Positions 55,881-64,000 of a DNA stretch of 64,000 bases are shown in pieces. The stretch lies in contig WPIO01000078.1 in the NCBI GenBank assembly GCA_009760855.2, forward strand, positions 1,272,501-1,336,500, in the 5' to 3' direction. The DNA comes from Cristatella mucedo. Lineage: Eukaryota; Bryozoa; Phylactolaemata; Cristatellidae. The position numbers were made by a program, and so were the translations under genes. Each line of letters begins with the position of its first letter. Positions within the stretch are counted from its first letter, which is position 1. The notes beneath the pieces were generated by a model, which did not search any database, had not been told where the DNA came from, and was given only the letters and a program-made list of their open reading frames with translations.

Positions 55881-56428
55881 TGCTATCCGTCAGGCAGTAC
55901 GGACGAGGATAGAGTGAGCTTCGAGTGAATTGCGCAATTAGAGGCCAAAAGCGGAGAAGATGTTGCATGCACTTTTTAAAGCGACTGGAGACATTATAAT
56001 AGGAAAATCACAATAGAGCGCGAGCCTCACAGGTTCGCCATTTTGGTTCGCCATTTCGCCATTTTTGGAGCTTGGAAGCACGCTTACTTTAAGTCTGAAC
56101 TCAGTCAAGTCGTGGTCCGAGCTTGCAGACAGCGCATTTGAGACATTTAAGGATAAAAATCTATAGAAGCATTTATTCCATTCCATGTATAATATTTATT
56201 TAAGTTGTTAACTATAGGAAGATTCTTCGAAGTAGCGGTGCCTCGGCGCAGCCGGCGCCCGCTCGGAAGCACCGGTGCAGTGGCATTCGCACTTTACAGC
56301 TCACAACTCTGTCAGGTACCATAAAAGAGAGATGGGCTAAAGAAGACAACATACCTTAGAAGTGTGGCGGTCATTGTGACAGCCAGACCTGTTGAACACA
56401 CTATGCGTTAGCGGCGACGCGAAGCGCC
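55881..56428. other. Unannotated segment below first-exon copy B
   Basis: No repeat or gene was recognised. Confidence 0.35.
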
Positions 56429-57089
56429 GGAGCAGCGGGGCTGTGGCGCGCTACAGCACGCGCCACCCTCACCTTGCCTACTTCGGAGTGCAGTATCGGA
56501 TTGACGGCGTAGGGCACGGCGATGCCGAAAGCCAGCGCCAAGAACCCGAGCGCAGCCGCGGCCCAGACCTTCTTCGGAGCCAGCGCGGCGGCCATGCGAT
56601 CGCTTAGCCGGAGAGGGTGCCGAATGAATGCTGGCGCGCAGTAGCGGCCAGAAAACAACGGCACGTCGGCCTTTGGAGCGTGGCAACGCGCGCCAGACTA
56701 AACGAACCCCCCCCCGTGCTCAGCTCGTGCCGTGCGAGAGAGGTTATCTACGGATGGAGCTGCCGCCGCGAGTCACGCCCAGCCGACGAGTTTCGAAGGA
56801 GGGAGGGAGGGAGGCGGCGGCGGAATCTGCGGCTATAGACGCCCGCGACGGTGTCGCCTGGTCGCGCGGCACAGTCTCGGCGCCCACCGGTTTCGCTGCC
56901 CTGCGACGAGGTTCGAGCTTTCGCCTCGAATGCTGCGTCTCGGCGCAGGCGCTCGAAGCTCGACAGGCACGATGACGATGCAGCTCGCGATGCAGCAGAC
57001 GCCTGCAGCGCCGAGCCGCTCGCGCGTGCGCGGCGACGTGCCGCGGTCCGGCGCGAATCTTGGCGGACCGACGCTGCTATTCAGAGAGC
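56429..57089 (-). repeat. First-exon duplication, copy B
   Basis: Second copy of the block at 53705-54360, direct orientation, 2.73 kb away. Differences are few and scattered, so the event is recent relative to the LINE insertions. Confidence 0.92.
56473..56595 (-). CDS. CD36-family gene, alternative exon 1 (copy B)
   Basis: The same 41 codons as copy A, with intact ATG (56595), open frame and donor GTGAGG. There are two amino-acid changes in the membrane segment: leucine to phenylalanine at residue 18 and methionine to valine at residue 27. Splicing to exon 2 would give a protein differing only at these positions. It lies upstream of copy A on the minus strand, so it could serve as an alternative first exon with its own promoter. 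Whether both are used cannot be seen. Confidence 0.82.
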
Positions 57090-57299
57090 GATCAAGCTGA
57101 CGGAAAATCAGGTTATTTTGACCGTGCTGTTTTGCTCGCGGGCTACTTTGTCCAGGGTTCACCTTATAGGTGTCGATTTATTGCTGCAATGCTAGACCGC
57201 TCACTAAAATCATGCTTATTTGCACATGCAGCACCCGTAGGTGCATCTACGCTTGCCAACGTACGGGTGGGAGTGGCAGCAAAGAACGCGCCGCCTCAG

Positions 57300-58195
57300 C
57301 TTTCCGCTTTCCGGCGCGCTGCGAAATGCTCGCCGAATGAGGAGCGGGAGCATAAAACAGAGTTCCTCAGCTGACGAGTGCATCAAGGAAACACATCAAA
57401 AGAAGGCAAACGATATTGGTTGCAAGAGCATTGTTCGTGTTTTTCTCTCTCCACATTTACAGGCTGCCATTGGCGCGGAATCCACCGTGCTATCCACCAG
57501 GCGTTGCTCACGTATGGCCAAAAAAGTTTTTTCCTCTTCAAAAGACGCCGTGGTTTGGCCAATCGCAACGATGCGAAATGTGACTCGCCGCTATTGAAAC
57601 GTACTACAATTGATTATAATAATAATTATAATTATACTTATGATTATAATTTTTATTGTGTTATAAAACTTCTAAGAGAAGCGGAAAGTAATTCGTAAAT
57701 TCTTCAACATGAGCTAGCAAAGAACCCAGGTAGTGGCACAGACTAGCCGTCGAGTTCGAGCGTCTCGCGCCACCAACCAAACGGCGAACGCACTCACTAA
57801 TGCCAGCCGGACATCCGAGGTTCCGCCTCGCTGCTGCTCGCTGCTTGCGTGGCCTATGTCCGACGGAAATCGCGGCCCTACTTAAGACGATCGCAGCTGC
57901 AACGTAGTTTCTGGAAGAACGAGGCTTGGGCGCCCGTCGTAGGCGTCCGAGCGCTCTCTGCTGGACTCAATTCTCGGCCGGGCGGTCGTCGCTTCCACCG
58001 TTCACCAGGAGTGGTGATTTTTCGCCAGGAGTCTCCGCGTGCACATCCCGTTCCTGAAATGTCGGCAGAAGAAAGTAAAAGGCGTTTTATTGGCCGCCGC
58101 GAAGAAGCGGCGAGCAAAGGCATCGGTTTCGGAAGGTTCTTCGGGCGCCCGCAGCCACGCTGTCACAGAATGAGTGAAAAGGTGTGACTGCGCTT
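57300..58195 (-). promoter_or_regulatory. Upstream block of the main gene (paralogous to 5190-6140)
   Basis: GC-rich DNA with collinear landmarks shared with the left copy (ATTTACAGG about 57454, TTCTGGAAG about 57908, GGTGATTTTTCG about 58012). It lies 0.7-1.6 kb upstream of exon 1 copy B. Being kept next to another gene of the cluster suggests promoter or enhancer function, but no specific binding site is claimed. Confidence 0.5.
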
Positions 58196-58441
58196 TAACT
58201 AAAAAGTCTCAGCAACAAAGTTCAATAAAATCCCCCACTGTTGCTTGAAAACTCTTTCCGGCCAATACCAAGGATCTCGCGGCCCATCGCTGGGGTTGGG
58301 TAGCGCCGGAAACGCGGTACGCGAGGCCACCTGCTTGTTGCTCACCCAGCTCAATTAACCGGCATGCTCAGGCGGGCTTCGTCGGTTCGACTTATGCGGA
58401 ATACGTACCCTCCGCAATGGCTCACCAATACAAATATGTGC

Positions 58442-58578
<137 letters not shown>

Positions 58579-58979
58579 TTCAGTATAATGGCATATAGCT
58601 AGCATTTAAGGGGTTGGTTTAAAATCGCAACTTGCGACTATATAAATTGAGAGATCTATAGGACTTCGCTCGCTGCAAGCACTAAGTCAGTGGTACCTTG
58701 GGTCACATTCCTTAATTCATAAAGCAGTAAATACAATGTAAAGTTACTTCCCTGCCATAGGACTCTTTGTCTTCTCGTGCTATCACCTGCGATGCCACTC
58801 TCGTAAAAGGACTTGGCCGAACAAAAAGCTAAATAAGAACAGTTAAATCTTTACCTAGAGCATTAGACTTGAGGTTTCATAATTACTAATTTTAAAAATG
58901 CTAATACATGTGTTCATACAGCTTCAACGGGCGCTTTGCTACTAAAGCTTGGAATCCCTACTATTTTTAAAGCGAGAAA

Positions 58980-60506
58980 GTCCGCAGACCAGCTAAACTC
59001 ATATATCGAAACCTCACACCTTGCTAGTAAGTTCCAGTCCGGCTTTAGAGCTAATCACTCCACAGAGTCAGCATTGCTTAGGGTATACAACGACCTACTT
59101 AGGAATGCAGACATGGGTACAGTGTCTCTGCTTGTTTTGCTCCATCTTTCGGCAGCTTTTGTCACCATCGATCACGAAGTTCTTCTAGAGCGCCTCTCAT
59201 CTCGCCTGGGCATCACTGGCACTGCTCTGCAGTGGTTCAGGTCCTATCTCAGTGGGAGACTCCAGAGTAGTGACGTGAATGGACAAAGATCATCTGAAGT
59301 ACCTCTGAAATATGGGGTACCTCAGGGCTCCGTGCTAGGTCCGGTTTTTTTCACGGTTTATACTCTCCCTCTTGCTGATGTGATTGCCAAGCACAATCTA
59401 GGCTTTCACTTTTGTGCGGATGACACTCGGTTGTACCTTTGCTTTGATCCCTCCCAGCCTTCGAGCACCTCAAATTCTCTCAACTCACTTGCTGCATGCA
59501 TTGATGACATCCGCACATGGCTGGCAGCAAATTTTCTAAAACTAAACGATGACAAAACCAACTTACTAGTTATGGGCAAACCCAGTGTGATTCAGAGATT
59601 GGAAAGGCTGTCTCTCAAAATTGGCTCTGCCAGCATATCTCCTGTCGAATCAGCTTGAAATCGAGGTTTCATATTCCAAAGCGACCTCTCGTTAGACGTC
59701 CATATCAGCTCCACAGTCAAATCTGCCTATTTTCAGCTTCATAACATTGCTAAAATTCGGGCTTGTTTAGATAAGGATATCACGTCCAAGTTGGTCCATG
59801 CATTCGTGACATCTCGTCTCGACTTCTGCAACTCACTGCTTACTGGCCTACCAGCATGTGCGATCAGGCGATTGCAGCTGGTGCAAAACTCTGCAGCTAG
59901 GCTTGTCTGTCGTGAGCGTCGCAGTTGCCACATTACTCCACTTCTCGCCGACCTGCACTGGCTACCAGTCAAGCAACGGATTGACTTCAAGGTTTTGTCG
60001 CTCACTTTTAGGTCCCTTCATTCTATGGCTCCAGCCTATCTCTCCGACATACTCCCCCATCAGGCCAAGCATCGTACCGCCCGCTTTTCGGAATCCAACA
60101 GTTTACAAATACCTCGTACGAACCTTAAATCCTTTGGAGACCGTGCATTTATTTCGTACGCTCCCAAAGCCTGGAACTCCCTCCCGACCTGCGTCAGATC
60201 ATCCCCTGACCCGACCACATTAAAAAAGAACTTAAAACACACCTATTTAGGTCAGCATTTAGTGGGTCCCTGTGATTTGTCCTTCACGTGCTTATGGGTG
60301 CTGACACTGTGCATGCTGCCACTAACCACATTTGCATGCTGACCCTGTGCATGTCACTCCTAACTATGTTATTCATTTTGTTTGTTTTTTAAGCATGATG
60401 TTACTTACCATTTAATTGCATTTCCATTTGCAGCAGATGTAAAGCGCCTAGAAAGAGATTAAGTTCTCTGAGGGCGCTTTATCAATTGCATTATTATTAT
60501 TATTAT
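58980..60506 (+). mobile_element. LINE-B, 5'-truncated
   Basis: Starts within the reverse transcriptase (ADQLNSYIETS) and ends with a perfect 3' stem (AAAGCGCC at 60441 with GGCGCTTT at about 60473) and ATT repeats. The frame is open except for a TGA at 59656-59658, which replaces the CGA arginine of sister copies and looks like CpG decay, and a one-base deletion near 60225. The catalytic box reads CADD instead of YADD (59412-59423). It sits between the main gene and the upstream paralog. Confidence 0.88.
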
Positions 60507-60695
60507 GTCCATCACGTCCATCCGTCACGTTCATCACCCGTCATTTACATCTCGCGGCAAGATGGTGCACTTTCGTCAAGCTGTAAACTGCAGGATGGCG
60601 ACCATTATTTCCGAAAGTGACGTGTAATAGACGTGTACTTTGACTGATTTAGCGGAGCGAGCCAACGAGCAGTGAGCTGCTTATATCAAAACAAA

Positions 60696-60855
<160 letters not shown>

Positions 60856-60912
60856 TATTTATTTAAATGTGAAATTAGCGATATTGCCTTTAATTAACAG
60901 CTTAAAATTCAT

Positions 60913-61085
60913 TATTTGGGACCCGATAGCCCAGGATGTAAGGTGCTCGCTTTTCACAAACAAGGTCGTTGTTCCAATCATGCAGTAAGCTATCCTTTAT
61001 TGCCAACTGCAAGCGGTATTGTTAGCCGTTAAGGCTCTTCTTTTGCTCTACAAATAAGGCTGTTAAGTCAGCTATTTTTTTTCAT
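60913..61085 (+). mobile_element. SINE-2 (tRNA-derived)
   Basis: tRNA-like head (GATAGCCCAGGATGTAAGGTGC, B box worn to GTTCCAATC), body with AAGGCTCTTCTTTTGCTCTACAAA and GTTAAGTCAGCTA, then a T run. Head, body and tail are in the same order as the copies at 1265 and 13884. Confidence 0.7.
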
Positions 61086-61631
61086 AAAATCTTTGGAGGC
61101 CTAATGAGGAAAATATTCTTAAGACCAGCAGATTTTATAACTTGACCTAATCGGGTCAGACCATTGGGCCCCTTAGCCCTTCTGGTGACCTACCCAAAGG
61201 AATCAAGGGATAGCATTAAGCCCGAAAAAACATCGGCTTAATTTTCATACAGTTGTCTGACTTTGGCATGGTGGAGGTTTGGCTTATTCTCTGCTTAAGC
61301 TGAAATAATAGACTCCCGATGGTCATCAAAAGTATAGATCGCCTAATGAGGAAACAGAAACGAACGCTGAAGAACGTGAGCATCGAACCGCTGCAAGGTT
61401 TAAAGGTTAAATTGGCTTTACACATGCAGTCAAAAGCCATTAAGAGGAAGTTCTCCAATAAGAAATGTGGATACAGTGTTTTTGCGTGACTACAAATTCG
61501 GCAAAGGAAGACGCAATGGCTCTGAAATTCCTGCTAGCCCAATAACAGTTGCGGCCCGCTTGCAGGTTGAAGTCTCGCTGGCCGACGCCGGGTAACGCTG
61601 AACACTTTCGCTCACTGCTAGCCACACCCAC
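61086..61631. other. 3' flank of the upstream paralog's last recognised exon
   Basis: No tail exon for the paralog was recognised. The open frame at 61216-61458 (minus) lacks similarity. Confidence 0.35.
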
Positions 61632-61796
61632 CTCGATTCTCGAACGCCGTTGGACGTAGGCGCCATAGAGCAGCGAGGCTAGCAGCAATGTAGATCCAAG
61701 GCCAATGAGAACGTAGGGCAAGATGGCGCACACGTTCAAGAAGAGCACGAATTGTGATTTAAACTCGTCCAGGCGTGTCTGGCTCACGACGGCCGT
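61632..61796 (-). CDS. Second CD36-family gene, C-terminal membrane exon
   Basis: The exon is 165 bases with acceptor GCTTCAG and donor GTGGGT. It encodes TAVVSQTRLDEFKSQF, a hydrophobic run and QRRSRIE. It differs from exon 11 of the main gene at only six of 55 residues, mostly conservative, with the same length and phase. This is the next gene of the tandem cluster, upstream on the minus strand. The rest of its ectodomain lies beyond the right edge. Confidence 0.93.
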
Positions 61797-61906
61797 CTGA
61801 AGCGATAAGGAGGTGAGCGAATAACGTCGGATCAAATCTCCTACATACACAAAATTCAAATACGGAGAAGATGATCGGCTGTGGGATCGTTATCTAGGAG
61901 TCTCAC

Positions 61907-61961
61907 CGAATTAAACCAGATGAGTGGAAGCATTAACATTTCCGGTAGATTTCTGGTCTCC
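61907..61961 (-). CDS. Second CD36-family gene, penultimate recognised exon
   Basis: The exon is 55 bases with acceptor GTTATAG and donor GTGAGA. It encodes ETRNLPEMLMLPLIWFNS, differing at two residues from exon 10 of the main gene. The intron to the next exon is 110 bases, against 111 in the main gene. The preceding exon was not securely identified before the right edge. Confidence 0.93.
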
Positions 61962-62756
61962 CTATAACAACAACGCGGACATAATTGCGAGCATTATAAA
62001 CAATTTTATAGCTGCAGGCGCATTCATTCGCTTTGAAAAATATTAATTAAAACTTAAAAAAAAATCAAAATCACTTGGTTTACATCTACGTTTACATTTA
62101 CATCTTGGTTTACATTATATCTAATTGAATATATCAATTCTTTAAAATGCTTTTAAATCGAGACCAGAAGAATTGACATTAAGGCGTTTAAAAAATATGC
62201 CCAGGCTTATTTATCGAAAGTAATTTTTAATTTATGCTTTTCTGCACACTCAAGTATTCTAATACGCAATGAGTAGATCTTGTAGAATTAATGGGCCACG
62301 TTTTCAATAAAAACAATAAGTCGTTTGCATAGCACCCCAAGACTACTTAATCTCTCCAAGCTCTTTGCAGCTTGGTTCAAGAGAAGCAATAAGCAAGGGC
62401 TATTGAAATTCAGTGATATCATTCTTAGACAAGCATGCAAAATTCAGAAATATTATGCTTTAGTCATCATGCAGGACACACACAGAGACGTTAAGGGGCA
62501 CTAGTTTGGAGGACCATTTTTGTTCTATGCACTGCATCATCCACGGATGATCAGGCAAAACACGCGGGAATAAAGGCAGAGAAGTTCCCCAGGGAGTAGT
62601 GTGAGCTACTCGGTACACACGCGTCCTTACCTGCATCTTAAATTTTGCCTAATCCCTTGCAATGAAAATGGTGACTGAAGCCGGGAGCGAAGGCTATCTG
62701 AACGTTTTAGACCCGGCAAAGGAAGAGTGATAACAGTAGTTTTAGCGTGCCTTGAT
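61962..62756. other. Intron of the second CD36-family gene, left part
   Basis: AT-rich. A short SINE-1 or LINE-B tail-like piece (TAGCACCCCAAGACTACTTAATCTC) lies near 62325-62375, reverse orientation. Nothing else was recognised. Confidence 0.4.
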
Positions 62757-62870
62757 AATGTAATGTTTGTCAACCGGTAAAATCCTTTAAGCCAAAAGGA
62801 CTATAAGGTGTTACGCTAGAGAGTTTTCTGTTTTGCACTCAAGCTTAGAGGGCTTTAAGTGTGCATGAGA
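62757..62870 (-). mobile_element. LINE-A, worn last ~110 bases
   Basis: TAATGTAATG start, then GGTGTTACGCTAGAGAG and a worn GCACTCAAGCTTAGAGGG, matching the reverse LINE-A 3' end. Confidence 0.6.
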
Positions 62871-63077
62871 CATTAAGAAATATTAATCCAAGGAATAAGG
62901 GCATATTGACGGCGCTTTTCGTCAACTGATTTTATATCTGCAGCTGAGACAGCGGAGCAAGCTAAACCAGCCAGCCTATGACTGATAATAATTATTCTTA
63001 TTATTATATTATTATCATTTCTTATTATTATTATTGTGCAATAATCTAAGGCCGAGGCTTTATAAACATTTGATCAA
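62871..63077. repeat. ATT-rich simple repeat and flank
   Basis: Imperfect ATT repeats at about 62985-63035, probably the tail of a LINE-B copy that is otherwise lost. Confidence 0.5.
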
Positions 63078-63165
63078 GCTTGCTTTACATCATATGTAAA
63101 TAGGTGCCTAAAAGAGATTACGTTATCTTGTGGCGCTATACAATTATATTATTAGTATTAATATC
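63078..63165 (+). mobile_element. LINE-B or SINE-1 3' tail
   Basis: GGTGCCTAAAAGAGATTACGTTATCTTGTGGCGCTATACAA followed in part by ATT repeats; this is the shared 3' stem-loop. The piece is too short to say which family. Confidence 0.55.
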
Positions 63166-63499
63166 TGAATAAAAAGCCTGCGCCACGAGATAGGAGGCAG
63201 TTGTTAATCCAGACTCAGCATTGGTATTGGAGCTGGTTTTGAGCTCTAAGCCATAGATCCGTTGGTTTACGTCACGGCTGCTGTTGAACGCCTGTAACTT
63301 GCCACTGGTGTCAAATAGATGTGTCTAAATTAGAGGTATTTACTCGATCATAATCGCATTAGCGCTCTTCGTCGCTAGCCGTGATACTAGATTCAGGCGT
63401 CCCCAGTAGTCTGTGCTTGTCGGCTTAGACTAGCACAGCTTTGAACGATGCTTTTTCGGCCTAGTTATGACAGGCCGCGAACGCAGCACACCGGTTTGT

Positions 63500-63625
63500 G
63501 TGTAGCACAGCTCCCTCAGACGACTTAATCTTTATCCAGATGTTTCACGTTTGCCGCAGGGGTCCAGCTCACTTCCTCCGTCGTTAAAGGTGCTCGACCT
63601 AGCCTTGGGCCACGCCAGGTCAGCA
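63500..63625 (-). mobile_element. SINE-1, worn copy
   Basis: Reverse SINE-1 order: CTCAGACGACTTAATC, then TTCACGTTTGCC, GGGTCCAGC, and a worn tRNA-like head (GGTGCTCGACC..GCC). All landmarks are present but mutated. Confidence 0.55.
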
Positions 63626-64000
63626 AAGAAGGTGGCCGTACGTGATCTCGTCAATTTGACGTTTGGAATGGACACTTTTGGGTTATATTAGGAATATAAT
63701 TAAATTACCAGCCAAAGTTGCCCGCTGAAAAGTTTTGAGCCAAGTTAGGTTGCTTCGGTCTTGGTCTAAGTTCCAATGTAGACACTGGTATCTAACTGTC
63801 CAGAATTGAAGTTAGTAACCCTAATCCAAGTACAAGAAGCGAGGCTTACTTTAGCCACTGATAGCCAATTCAGATCTTTTTTGGTATGCTGTAATGAGTG
63901 TCAAACTGAACCTCATCTGTTTTTTGTTCGAATATTGTACCAGATGTCTCAGGAGACGCTGCCATTTATAAGCCGTACCGCGAAAACAAAAATCAAGTTT
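63626..64000. other. Right edge, unannotated
   Basis: Intronic DNA of the second CD36-family gene. A possible but phase-incompatible exon is noted among the rejected items. Confidence 0.35.

Noticed and set aside
63850-63916. Possible exon 9 of the second CD36-family gene (donor GTAAGC after GTGGCTAAA, acceptor AACAG)
   Set aside because: The length of 67 bases gives the wrong phase for the next exon, and the continuous frame has a stop. Resemblance to exon 9 of the main gene is limited to a few positions.

Overview
The window is animal nuclear DNA, not bacterial. It has a gene split into small exons with GT...AG introns, CR1/L2-type LINE retrotransposons, tRNA-derived SINEs and long microsatellites. 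The repeat set and the intron-rich gene fit a non-vertebrate metazoan with a large genome. A chelicerate such as a tick would fit, but the species cannot be fixed from the sequence.

The backbone is a tandem cluster of CD36-family (class B scavenger receptor) genes, all on the minus strand. One gene can be followed exon by exon across 44 kb. Eleven coding exons (53743-53865, 45703-45869, 38747-38894, 35637-35879, 31161-31252, 30759-30808, 27998-28067, 26598-26895, 10510-10592, 9787-9841, 9511-9675) join in frame into 498 residues. The product has an N-terminal membrane anchor, a glycosylated ectodomain with the six family cysteines, and a C-terminal membrane anchor. Only a short last exon encoding the cytoplasmic tail was not found. 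Exon 1 and its CpG-rich flank exist twice, 2.7 kb apart (53705-54360 and 56429-57089), giving two usable first exons. At the right edge, 61632-61961 holds the last two recognisable exons of a second, upstream paralog. At the left edge, a block at about 5.2-6.1 kb is collinear with the block upstream of the main gene (57.3-58.2 kb), which suggests a third paralog starting at the left border.

Most of the remaining DNA is retrotransposon. LINE-A (3' end in ACATT-like repeats) and LINE-B (3' stem-loop followed by ATT repeats) occur as about a dozen or more pieces each, in both orientations. The 16-kb intron 8 (10.6-26.6 kb) is a layered deposit: LINE-A copies are interrupted by SINEs and LINE-B copies, and one LINE-B by another LINE-B. 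At 41.7-44.8 kb a LINE-B is split by a reverse-oriented LINE-B flanked by an exact 7-bp target duplication. Two tRNA-headed SINE families are present. SINE-1 carries the same 3' stem-loop as LINE-B, the classical sign that a SINE borrows the LINE machinery. Every LINE reading frame seen is broken; the least damaged (18.3-20.0 kb) has a single visible frameshift.

Other structure includes a duplicated unclassified element built around pyrimidine microsatellites (47.64-50.56 kb), a pair of related unclassified repeats (22.15 and 25.5 kb), a Ty3/Gypsy polymerase relic (29.9-30.1 kb), and small tandem repeats clustered near the first exons. Boundaries of degenerate repeats are by-eye estimates. 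Exon borders were set from splice dinucleotides, phase and family fit.
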